Origin: Comamonadaceae bacterium
GTDB taxonomy: Bacteria > Pseudomonadota > Gammaproteobacteria > Burkholderiales > Burkholderiaceae_C
Direction: 5' to 3'
Length of the DNA: 5,654 nucleotides
Assembly: GCA_947464665.1 (NCBI GenBank)
Contig: CANHXV010000131.1
Location: 1 to 5,654, forward strand
A program made the translations under genes and the position numbers. Of the stretch, positions 1 to 5,654 are shown in pieces (within the stretch, counting starts at the first letter, position 1; each line of letters begins with the position of its first letter). Under the pieces are notes generated by a model. That model saw nothing but the letters and a program-made list of their open reading frames with translations, ran no database searches and was not told where the DNA came from.

Positions 1-42
1 ATCGACGCGGTCTTCAGGGCACAGCAAGTTAAGTTCAAACAT
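1..42 (-). CDS. prmA: Ribosomal protein L11 methyltransferase, N-terminal fragment
   Basis: Only the first 14 codons are in the window: ATG at 42-40, then MFELNLLCPEDRVD, running off the left edge. PrmA is a cytoplasmic SAM-dependent methyltransferase that methylates ribosomal protein L11; its catalytic domain lies outside this window. The call rests on the N-terminal wording, which matches PrmA of Comamonadaceae as I know it, and on position directly after accC, the usual betaproteobacterial order accB-accC-prmA. The ATG follows the accC stop by 2 bases and an AAAGG Shine-Dalgarno lies inside the last accC codons, so the genes are probably cotranscribed and translationally coupled. Fourteen residues are too few for proof, but motif and context agree. 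Confidence 0.8.
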   Translation of the reverse strand, partial: MFELNLLCPEDRVD

Positions 43-44
43 GC

Positions 45-1394
45 TTAGCCTTTGCGGTGTCTCAGCCACTCTTCCAAGTAGTGAATGTTGGTGCCACCGT
101 TGACAAATTTAGCATCGCGCAGAATTTCACGGTGCAAGGGAATGTTGGTACTGATGCCTTCCACCACGGTTTCTGCCAAAGCAGTTTGCATGCGGGCAAT
201 GGCTTGCGCGCGCGTGTCGCCATGGGCAATGATTTTGCCAATCATGGAGTCGTAGTTAGGCGGCACAAAATAGTTGTTGTAGACATGGGAGTCAACTCGA
301 ATGCCTGGGCCCCCAGGGGCATGCCAAGTGGTGATGCGACCCGGCGAAGGTGTGAACTTGAAGGGATCTTCGGCATTCACACGACATTCGATGGCATGAC
401 CACGCATTTCAATTTGACGCTGTGTGAAGGGCAACTTTTCGCCAGCGGCCACCATGATTTGGGTTTTGACAATGTCAATGCCCGTGACCCACTCGGTGAC
501 AGGATGCTCCACCTGAACACGCGTGTTCATTTCAATGAAATAGAACTCGCCGTTTTCATACAAAAACTCAAAGGTACCGGCACCGCGGTAGTTGATCTTT
601 TTGCAAGCCGCCACACAGCGCTCGCCAATTTTGTCGATCAGTTTGCGGGGAATGCCTGGGGCTGGCGCCTCCTCCAACACTTTTTGGTGACGCCGCTGCA
701 TGGAGCAATCGCGCTCACCGAGGTAAACCGCATTCTTGTGCTTGTCCGCCAAGATTTGGATCTCTATGTGACGCGGATTTTGCAAATACTTTTCCATGTA
801 GACCGCAGGATTGCCAAATGCGGCACCTGCCTCGGCCTTGGTCATTTGCACCGCATTAATCAAAGCCGCCTCGGTGTGCACCACTCGCATACCCCGGCCG
901 CCGCCGCCGCCAGACGCCTTGATGATGACGGGGTAGCCAATGCTTTTGGCTGTGCGCCGAATGATGACAGGATCGTCAGGCAACTCACCCTCTGAACCAG
1001 GCACACACGGCACGCCAGCTTTGATCATGGCCTGCTTGGCCGAGACCTTGTCGCCCATGATGCGAATGGATTCAGGCGTGGGGCCAATGAATTGAAAGCC
1101 GCTTTTTTCAACGCGCTCGGCAAAGTCTGCGTTTTCACTTAAGAAGCCGTAGCCCGGGTGAATGGCTTCAGCATCGGTCACTTCAGCAGCCGAGATGATG
1201 GCCGGCATATTGAGGTAGCTGAGGTTTGAGGCTGCGGGGCCGATACAAACAGCCTCTTCAGCCAACTTCACGTATTTGGCTTCGCGGTCAGCTTCTGAGT
1301 AAACCATGACCGCTTTGATGCCAAGTTCTCGGCATGCGCGCTGAATTCGCAGGGCAATTTCCCCACGGTTCGCGACCAGAATTTTCTTGAACAT
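45..1394 (-). CDS. accC: Biotin carboxylase subunit of acetyl-CoA carboxylase
   Basis: AccC uses ATP and bicarbonate to carboxylate the biotin on AccB; the carboxyl group is then passed to acetyl-CoA by AccA/AccD to give malonyl-CoA for fatty acid synthesis in the cytoplasm. The protein is 449 residues, the same length as E. coli AccC and nearly gap-free against it. Visible landmarks: N-terminal domain with ANRGEIA (8-14) and HPGYGFLSEN (79-88); ATP-grasp domain with Lys116, Lys159, the glycine-rich loop SGGGGGRGM (161-169), His209, and RRHQK ending in Lys238; metal ligands Glu276 and Glu288; Arg292 in MNTRVQVEHP; Arg338 in the C-terminal domain. All the catalytic residues I know are present, so it should be active. 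The ATG lies 15 bases after the accB stop, preceded by a weak GGGA and a run of T, so it is cotranscribed with accB. Confidence 0.98.
   Translation of the reverse strand: MFKKILVANRGEIALRIQRACRELGIKAVMVYSEADREAKYVKLAEEAVCIGPAASNLSYLNMPAIISAAEVTDAEAIHPGYGFLSENADFAERVEKSGFQFIGPTPESIRIMGDKVSAKQAMIKAGVPCVPGSEGELPDDPVIIRRTAKSIGYPVIIKASGGGGGRGMRVVHTEAALINAVQMTKAEAGAAFGNPAVYMEKYLQNPRHIEIQILADKHKNAVYLGERDCSMQRRHQKVLEEAPAPGIPRKLIDKIGERCVAACKKINYRGAGTFEFLYENGEFYFIEMNTRVQVEHPVTEWVTGIDIVKTQIMVAAGEKLPFTQRQIEMRGHAIECRVNAEDPFKFTPSPGRITTWHAPGGPGIRVDSHVYNNYFVPPNYDSMIGKIIAHGDTRAQAIARMQTALAETVVEGISTNIPLHREILRDAKFVNGGTNIHYLEEWLRHRKG
49..53 (-). promoter_or_regulatory. Ribosome binding site of prmA
   Basis: Minus-strand AAAGG, six bases before the prmA ATG at 42. 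It lies inside the final codons of accC, which supports translational coupling of accC and prmA and supports this ATG as the prmA start. Confidence 0.6.
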
Positions 1395-1409
1395 AAAAAT
1401 CCCGGTGAA

Positions 1410-1904
1410 TTATTCGATGATGTACAAAGCTTGACCGTATTCCACAGCCTGACCGTTTTCGCACAAGACCTGTTTCACAGTGCCCGATTTGTCAGATTCA
1501 ATTTCGTTCAAAATCTTCATGGCTTCAATGATGCAAAGGGTGTCACCCTCTTTGACGGTGTCGCCCACCTGCACAAAGGGTGCCGCGCCCGGGCTAGAAG
1601 ACCGGTAGAAAGTGCCCACCATAGGCGACTTGACAGTATGGCCAGCAGCGGCAACTTCGGCTGCAACGGCAGCGGCAGTGACCGCGGCAGCATCGGCAAT
1701 TTCGGCGGCAGTAGGGGGCGCAACAGGCGCAGAAGGCAATGCTGGAGCAACCGGTGCCATGACTTGATGGCTTAAAACAGGGGCACCAGAGGGTGTGGCG
1801 CCTTTGACAATTCGAACCTTGCCTTCTGCTTCAGTGATTTCTAATTCTGTGACGTTGGAGTCAGATACCAAGTCAATCAAAGTTTTCAGTTTGCGCAAAT
1901 CCAT
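1410..1904 (-). CDS. accB: Biotin carboxyl carrier protein of acetyl-CoA carboxylase
   Basis: AccB carries the biotin that shuttles carboxyl groups between AccC and the AccAD carboxyltransferase. The product has 164 residues (E. coli 156). Residues 1-35 form the conserved N-terminal segment (MDLRKLKTLIDLV and on). About 40-88 is an Ala/Pro-rich flexible linker. Residues 89-164 form the biotinyl domain, with SPMVGTFYR (93-101), a thumb loop near SSPGAAPF (103-110), and EAMKILNEIE (127-136), in which Lys130 is the expected biotinylation site. The usual AMKM is AMKI here, a variant I regard as normal in Burkholderiales. The ATG is supported by an AGGGGG Shine-Dalgarno four bases upstream and by the family N terminus. 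accC follows after 15 bases. AccB autoregulates its operon in E. coli, but I see no recognisable operator here. Confidence 0.98.
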   Translation of the reverse strand: MDLRKLKTLIDLVSDSNVTELEITEAEGKVRIVKGATPSGAPVLSHQVMAPVAPALPSAPVAPPTAAEIADAAAVTAAAVAAEVAAAGHTVKSPMVGTFYRSSSPGAAPFVQVGDTVKEGDTLCIIEAMKILNEIESDKSGTVKQVLCENGQAVEYGQALYIIE

Positions 1905-1987
1905 GTTACCCCCTGTGTTTGCTAACGAAAGGGCTGAATCTACACTAAAAAAACCTCCATATAGCTACATTTGCTCTCCAAAGCCAT
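1905..1987 (-). other. Leader and intergenic region before accB
   Basis: This 83-base gap between the TlpA-like stop and the accB ATG is the largest non-coding stretch in the window. It holds a seven-T run on the minus strand (1953-1947), TATATG just upstream of it, and TAGATT further downstream. Neither hexamer has a convincing -35 partner at 16-18 bases, so I do not call a specific promoter. No GC-rich stem precedes the T run, so it does not look like an intrinsic terminator. The region could hold a weak accBC promoter, or be read through from the gene upstream. Confidence 0.35.
1909..1914 (-). promoter_or_regulatory. Ribosome binding site of accB
   Basis: Minus-strand AGGGGG, separated by TAAC from the ATG at 1904. 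It is purine-rich and close to the start; it fixes the accB start together with the conserved MDLRKLK N terminus. Confidence 0.55.
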
Positions 1988-2539
1988 TTAAGTGACCAAT
2001 TGAAGCCACGCATTTAGGTCAGATTGCTCTAACTTGCCGGCTTTTTGCTTTAAAAGACTGCCATTTGCTGCGAAAAGTACGCTATAGGGCAAAACACTTT
2101 GGGCATTGCCCAATGTTTGTCCCAAGGCTGTTCCATTGAAACCAGCCAAGCCGTTGGGAAATCGCAAAGGCTTTTGAGTCAAATAGCGGCGAACCATGCT
2201 GGGCTGATCCACAGCCAACCCAACAACTTGAAAGGATTTAGCTTGATTTGCAGCATAAAAGGCGTCAATTAAAGGTAGTTCTTCAATACAGGGTGGGCAC
2301 CAGGTAGCCCAAAAATTGACCAGCAAGGGTTTCCCACGAAAGCTTTGGAAACTCAAAGTGCCGCCTTCTGGCTTTTCAAACTCTTGTTGCCAAAAGTTTT
2401 GAACTGCCTCATCCATCACACCCTGCGGTTGAAATTTTCGCCAAGCGAAAGTGGCGCCAGCCAAGCCAGCCGCGACGCCAACGCCCGCCAGCAGCCAATG
2501 CCGGCGAGTCTGATTATTTTGATTATCTGCTTGCTTCAT
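1988..2539 (-). CDS. TlpA/ResA-like membrane-anchored thiol-disulfide oxidoreductase
   Basis: A 183-residue thioredoxin-fold protein of the TlpA/ResA type, which reduces disulfides on the outer face of the inner membrane, often in cytochrome c maturation or copper-site assembly. Residues 1-13 are polar and end in TRRH; about 14-33 (WLLAGVGVAAGLAGATFAW) form one membrane segment, so the rest should lie in the periplasm. NFWATWCPPC ends at the redox motif Cys81-Pro-Pro-Cys84; the LPYSVLF stretch supplies the expected cis-proline at Pro151. I chose the ATG at 2539, seven bases after the upstream stop; the longer reading begins with TTG at 2557 inside the upstream gene and adds six polar residues. 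A GAGG lies 12 bases upstream, rather far. The exact substrate cannot be told. The RR before the hydrophobic stretch is faintly Tat-like, but the segment reads better as an uncleaved anchor. Confidence 0.9.
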   Translation of the reverse strand: MKQADNQNNQTRRHWLLAGVGVAAGLAGATFAWRKFQPQGVMDEAVQNFWQQEFEKPEGGTLSFQSFRGKPLLVNFWATWCPPCIEELPLIDAFYAANQAKSFQVVGLAVDQPSMVRRYLTQKPLRFPNGLAGFNGTALGQTLGNAQSVLPYSVLFAANGSLLKQKAGKLEQSDLNAWLQLVT

Positions 2540-2546
2540 AGCATCA

Positions 2547-3131
2547 TCATGCCTCAATCAATCGTTTAACCGCTTCAAAATCACCCCTCGGTGAACGTCC
2601 TTGTGCATCTTGCTTCAAGGCGCCACGGACATCGTCAAAATCATTGACCAAGAGATGGACACCAATCTCCTCACCCAATTCGTCGCAAAAACTGTGAATG
2701 CTTAAAGCTTCCACAGGCTCGCCATGCAGGCCATTCACCGAGCGGGCCTCAAATGCCACGCCTTTGTTGATGAGTTCAATCTCACAAGACTTGGCATCGT
2801 CGCAAAACAATTGAAGGTAAATGTCTGACAAGCGCGTTGCAGTGCCATGCCAGACTGCACCCCCCAGATAGGGCCTGAACTCGGTCAAGCGCGTCATCCA
2901 CACCAAGGCATGCTTTCTGAGGGCCAACAGCTCTTGGGGCTGTGAGTCGGCACAAAAAAGTTCAATGTACTCACGCACCTGCGCTTCAACTTGCTCATTG
3001 TTGGGCAAAGGCGTGCGAGGCGGTAAGCCCATGGCCTTCAAGGCCCGCCGCTTGGCGGGGCCGTACTCCAAGCCCTCTTCCACCACCCATTGCGCTGCCG
3101 AAGCTGCAATTTCATCTGTCAAATCTGCCAT
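2547..3131 (-). CDS. Conserved protein of unknown function with a degenerate nucleotidyltransferase-like motif
   Basis: I do not recognise a proven function. The 194-residue product is soluble and acidic, with no signal peptide or membrane segment. It resembles a protein I remember as conserved in Burkholderiales, annotated only as hypothetical. The N-terminal half (about 1-85) looks helical. Residues 89-106 contain LGG, eleven residues, then DIYL, which lines up with the minimal nucleotidyltransferase pattern (G[GS], spacer, D-h-[D/E]) except that Tyr105 replaces the second acidic residue; CEIEL (116-120) could supply a third acidic position. The C-terminal part contains GVHLLVNDFDD (157-167) and ends RSPRGDFEAVKRLIEA. 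The start is uncertain: a GTG at 3146 adds five residues and has AGGGGG ten bases upstream, whereas the ATG at 3131 suits the family N terminus as I recall it. It is divergent from mpl and probably cotranscribed with the TlpA-like gene, whose ATG lies seven bases after its stop. Confidence 0.85.
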   Translation of the reverse strand: MADLTDEIAASAAQWVVEEGLEYGPAKRRALKAMGLPPRTPLPNNEQVEAQVREYIELFCADSQPQELLALRKHALVWMTRLTEFRPYLGGAVWHGTATRLSDIYLQLFCDDAKSCEIELINKGVAFEARSVNGLHGEPVEALSIHSFCDELGEEIGVHLLVNDFDDVRGALKQDAQGRSPRGDFEAVKRLIEA

Positions 3132-3150
3132 GGCGCCATTGTGCACCGCC

Positions 3151-3156
3151 TAAAAT
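3151..3156 (+). promoter_or_regulatory. Possible -10 box of mpl
   Basis: TAAAAT differs from the sigma-70 consensus TATAAT at one base and ends six bases before the mpl ATG, so transcription would start at or next to the A of the ATG. No good -35 box lies 16-18 bases upstream (the region reads CCATGG/GCCATG). This is inference from one hexamer. Confidence 0.3.
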
Positions 3157-3162
3157 CCCCCT

Positions 3163-4554
3163 ATGCATATACATATATTGGGCATTTGCGGAACCTTCAT
3201 GGGCGGCTTGGCGGCCTTGGCCAGAGAAGCCGGACACAAAGTGACAGGTTGCGACGCTGGGGTCTACCCCCCCATGAGCGATCAACTGAAGGCCTTGGGC
3301 ATTGAATTGATGGAGGGCTTTGGGCTTGAGCAAATGCAACTCAAACCAGACCTCTATGTCATTGGCAATGTGGTAAGTCGAAGTCGCTTGCCAAATGGCG
3401 AACCCAAGTACCCCTTGATGGAAGCCATTTTGGAATCGGGGGCGCCCTACACCAGTGGCCCGCAATGGTTGTCCGAACACGTCCTTCAAGGAAGGCATGT
3501 GTTGGCCGTGGCAGGCACGCATGGCAAAACCTCGACCACCTCCATGTTGGCCTGGATTTTAGAAGCCGCCGGACTTGAACCCGGATTTTTGGTGGGCGGC
3601 GTACCTCTAAATTTTGGCGTGTCGGCACGCTTAGGCAAAGTGGCAGCAGGCCATTTGCGCAATTACTTTGTCATTGAAGCCGACGAATACGACACCGCCT
3701 TTTTCGACAAGCGCAGCAAGTTTGTGCATTACCGCCCCCGCACCGCCGTCTTGAACAATTTGGAATTTGACCACGCCGATATTTTTGACGACCTTCCAGC
3801 CATCGAGCGGCAATTTCACCACTTGGTGCGCACTGTGCCAGGCCTTGGCCGCCTGGTGGTCAACGGTTTAGAAGAAAGCTTAACGCGCGTATTGGCCCAA
3901 GGCTACTGGAGTGAAATGCGCAGTTTTGGCGCAGCGGTTTCAGACTTTTCAGCCATCGGAGAGCCCCATCACTTCGAGGTGCTTCGGCATGGTCAAAAAC
4001 TTGCAGAAGTGAAGTGGGATTTGGGCGGGGTGCACAACCAACTCAACGCATTGGCCGCCATTGCAGCAGCAGAGCATGTGGGCGTCGCACCCGAGGTCGC
4101 CGCGCAAGCACTGGCCAGCTTTCAAAATGTGAAGCGCCGCATGGAAGTGCGAGGCACGGCGGCAGGCATCACGGTGTACGACGATTTTGCGCATCACCCT
4201 ACAGCCATTCGAACGACGCTGGATGGCCTGCGTCGGCAAATAGGCAAGGGGCAACGCATCTTGGCTATTTTTGAGCCCCGCAGCAACACCATGAAACTGG
4301 GCACCATGAAATCACAGTTGCCATGGAGTCTTGAACAAGCCGACTTGTCGTTTTGTCACAGCGGCGGTTTAGATTGGGATGCACACACCGTTTTGGCTGA
4401 AATGGGTCACAAAGCCCAAGTTGCAGCCACCATTGATGAGTTAGTGCAGCAAGTGATAGCACAAGTTCAAGCTGGTGATCATTTGCTTTGCATGAGCAAT
4501 GGCGGTTTTGGCGGCGTGCACGAACGTCTCTTGAGCGCCCTGAAGAAAATCTAA
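3163..4554 (+). CDS. mpl: UDP-N-acetylmuramate:L-alanyl-gamma-D-glutamyl-meso-diaminopimelate ligase
   Basis: Mpl joins the recycled tripeptide L-Ala-D-Glu-mDAP to UDP-N-acetylmuramate with ATP in the cytoplasm, returning cell-wall turnover products to murein synthesis. The protein has 463 residues (E. coli Mpl 457) and aligns along its length. Visible: N-terminal Rossmann-like domain with HILGICGTFMGGLA (4-17); ATP-binding loop GTHGKTST (118-125) in the Mur ligase central domain; EADEYD (172-177) and NNLEFDHADIFDD (198-210), strongly Mpl-like; HN (291-292); YDDFAHHP (339-346) and EPRSNTMK (371-378) in the C-terminal domain; MSNGGFGG (444-451). GICGTFMGG and the DEYD segment mark it as Mpl and not MurC. 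The ATG at 3163 matches the family start. It has no Shine-Dalgarno, only CCCCCT directly upstream. It stands alone on this strand, 9 bases from the convergent DAHP synthase stop. Confidence 0.97.
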   Translation: MHIHILGICGTFMGGLAALAREAGHKVTGCDAGVYPPMSDQLKALGIELMEGFGLEQMQLKPDLYVIGNVVSRSRLPNGEPKYPLMEAILESGAPYTSGPQWLSEHVLQGRHVLAVAGTHGKTSTTSMLAWILEAAGLEPGFLVGGVPLNFGVSARLGKVAAGHLRNYFVIEADEYDTAFFDKRSKFVHYRPRTAVLNNLEFDHADIFDDLPAIERQFHHLVRTVPGLGRLVVNGLEESLTRVLAQGYWSEMRSFGAAVSDFSAIGEPHHFEVLRHGQKLAEVKWDLGGVHNQLNALAAIAAAEHVGVAPEVAAQALASFQNVKRRMEVRGTAAGITVYDDFAHHPTAIRTTLDGLRRQIGKGQRILAIFEPRSNTMKLGTMKSQLPWSLEQADLSFCHSGGLDWDAHTVLAEMGHKAQVAATIDELVQQVIAQVQAGDHLLCMSNGGFGGVHERLLSALKKI

Positions 4555-4563
4555 AAAATCGAC

Positions 4564-5654
4564 TTATTTCTTGCGACGCGTCTCAACTGCCTTAGACAAA
4601 GTTTCTAAAACTTTCTCACTGTCTGCCCACCCGATGCAAGCATCGGTAATGCTTTGCGCATACTTCAAAGCGCTTACATCGTCTTTGCCGGGCGTGAATT
4701 TTTGAGCACCGCCTTCAATGTGGCTCTCTACCATCACACCAAAGATTTGACGCGAGCCTTTGCTCATTTGCGCTGCAATTTCTTGCGTGACCACCAATTG
4801 GCGTTCATGCTGCTTGCTGCTGTTGGCATGGCTGCAATCAATCATCAAGGTGGGTGGCAATTTGGCGGCTGTCAAATCTTGGCACGCCGCATTGACACTG
4901 GCTTCATCGTAATTGGGCACTTTGCCGCCACGCAAGATCACGTGGCAGTCAGGGTTTCCCTCAGTTTGCACAACGGCAACCTGACCGTTCTTGTGGACTG
5001 ACAAGAAATGATGGCCGCGCGCCGCAGCTTGAATGGCATCGGTGGCAATTTTGATGTTGCCATCGGTGCCATTTTTAAAGCCAATCGGCGCAGACAGGCC
5101 AGATGCCAATTCGCGATGTACTTGGCTCTCGGTGGTGCGAGCGCCAATGGCACCCCAGCTGATCATGTCGCCAATGTACTGCGGTGAAATGACATCGAGG
5201 AATTCACTGCCAGCGGGCACGCCTTGACGGTTAATCTCAATCAGCAATTGCCGTGCAATGCGCAAGCCTTCGTCAATGCGGTAGCTCTCATCCAAGTAAG
5301 GATCATTGATCAAGCCCTTCCACCCCACTGTGGTTCTGGGCTTTTCAAAATACACCCGCATCACAATTTCCAAGGTGCCTTGGTATTTGTCACGCAGGGG
5401 CTTCAGTCGGCGTGCATAGTCCAGTGCAGCAGCTGGGTCGTGAATGGAGCAAGGCCCAATGACCACCAACAAGCGGTCGTCTTTGCCCGCCATGATGTTG
5501 TGGATCTTGCGGCGTGTTTGCGCAATCAAGGTTTCCACCGCCGTACCCGCAATGGGAAAGAAGCGCATCAAATGCTCTGGTGGCGGCAACACGGTAATGT
5601 CCTTGATACGTTCGTCATCGGTCTGGCCTGCACGATCTGTAGGGCTTGCATAGC
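4564..5654 (-). CDS. aroG: Class I 3-deoxy-7-phosphoheptulonate (DAHP) synthase, start outside window
   Basis: Condenses phosphoenolpyruvate with erythrose 4-phosphate, the first step of the shikimate pathway. 362 residues are visible, from YASPTDRAGQTDDERIKDIT to a C-terminal RRKK, and the frame is open to the edge, so the start is missing. The GTG at 5592 is internal, because DDERIKDIT upstream of it aligns with the E. coli AroG N terminus (NDDLRIKEI). In visible numbering the metal ligands are Cys68 (GPCSIHD), His275 (SHANSSKQ), Glu309 (MVESH) and Asp337 (SITDACIGW); the phosphoenolpyruvate-binding residues Arg99, Lys104, Arg172, Lys193 and Arg241 are kept. Pro157, Ser187 and Ser218 match AroG Pro150, Ser180 and Ser211, which favours phenylalanine feedback; Tyr-type enzymes have Gly at the last position. 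AroG is the best isozyme name, though aroF or aroH naming cannot be fully excluded. Promoter and upstream gene are not visible. Confidence 0.95.
   Translation of the reverse strand, partial: YASPTDRAGQTDDERIKDITVLPPPEHLMRFFPIAGTAVETLIAQTRRKIHNIMAGKDDRLLVVIGPCSIHDPAAALDYARRLKPLRDKYQGTLEIVMRVYFEKPRTTVGWKGLINDPYLDESYRIDEGLRIARQLLIEINRQGVPAGSEFLDVISPQYIGDMISWGAIGARTTESQVHRELASGLSAPIGFKNGTDGNIKIATDAIQAAARGHHFLSVHKNGQVAVVQTEGNPDCHVILRGGKVPNYDEASVNAACQDLTAAKLPPTLMIDCSHANSSKQHERQLVVTQEIAAQMSKGSRQIFGVMVESHIEGGAQKFTPGKDDVSALKYAQSITDACIGWADSEKVLETLSKAVETRRKK

Noticed and set aside
896..912. Tandem GCC repeat in accC
   Set aside because: It encodes the conserved glycine-rich ATP-binding loop of biotin carboxylase, so it is explained by protein function.
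57..995. Long open frame (312 codons) on the plus strand
   Set aside because: It lies wholly antisense to accC, whose frame has full family conservation; the product has no recognisable motif and reflects codon bias of accC.
1640..1720. Low-complexity GCA/GCG-rich stretch in accB
   Set aside because: It encodes the usual Ala/Pro-rich flexible linker of biotin carboxyl carrier proteins and is not a DNA repeat element.
1431..1775. Plus-strand and alternative-frame open frames across accB
   Set aside because: They are shadows of accB, rich in Arg or Leu/Pro because they read the Ala-rich linker out of frame.
1947..1953. Seven-T run on the minus strand after the TlpA-like gene, as an intrinsic terminator
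   Set aside because: No GC-rich inverted repeat precedes it; the nearby repeated CTCCA is direct, not inverted.
1940..1987. 15-codon minus-strand frame (ATG at 1987, overlapping the TlpA-like stop) that could be a leader peptide of accB
   Set aside because: No Shine-Dalgarno, no regulatory codon run and no paired hairpins of an attenuator; such a short frame is expected by chance.
2540..2557. TTG start at 2557 for the TlpA-like protein
   Set aside because: It overlaps the upstream gene and adds only MRHDDA; the ATG at 2539 lies just after the upstream stop and gives a normal anchor.
4575..4582. Eight-base palindrome GACGCGTC near the DAHP synthase stop
   Set aside because: It is within coding sequence (the TRR codons) and a palindrome of this size is expected by chance.

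Overview
The window reads as ordinary core chromosome of a betaproteobacterium, most likely order Burkholderiales and probably family Comamonadaceae. This rests on the gene set and protein wording (accB-accC-prmA order, an Mpl that begins MHIHILGICG, a conserved protein of unknown function divergent from mpl) and on moderate GC. The genus cannot be fixed from the sequence alone; a freshwater type such as Limnohabitans or Rhodoferax is a guess. I see no phage, insertion sequence, CRISPR array, tRNA or rRNA. Almost all of the window is coding.

Leftward block (minus strand, read from about 3131 down to 1): a conserved 194-residue protein of unknown function with a nucleotidyltransferase-like but degenerate motif; a membrane-anchored TlpA/ResA-like thiol-disulfide oxidoreductase 7 bases downstream of it; an 84-base gap; accB (biotin carboxyl carrier protein); accC (biotin carboxylase) 15 bases later; and the first 14 codons of prmA (ribosomal protein L11 methyltransferase) 2 bases after accC. 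accB and accC together give the biotin carboxylase half of acetyl-CoA carboxylase, the first committed step of fatty acid synthesis. The tight spacing suggests one transcription unit, with a possible extra promoter before accB.

Rightward gene: mpl (3163-4554), the murein-peptide ligase of peptidoglycan recycling, is divergent from the block above, with only 31 bases between the two ATG codons. It has no visible Shine-Dalgarno sequence, and a TAAAAT box ends six bases before its ATG, so a leaderless transcript is plausible.

Right end: a class I DAHP synthase (aroG type, first step of the shikimate pathway) faces mpl tail to tail, with 9 bases between stop codons and no clear terminator. Its reading frame stays open to the right edge, so its start lies outside the window.

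No new multi-gene system is visible. The points most worth a second look are the degenerate nucleotidyltransferase-like protein, the apparently leaderless start of mpl, and the lack of aroQ between the TlpA-like gene and accB.
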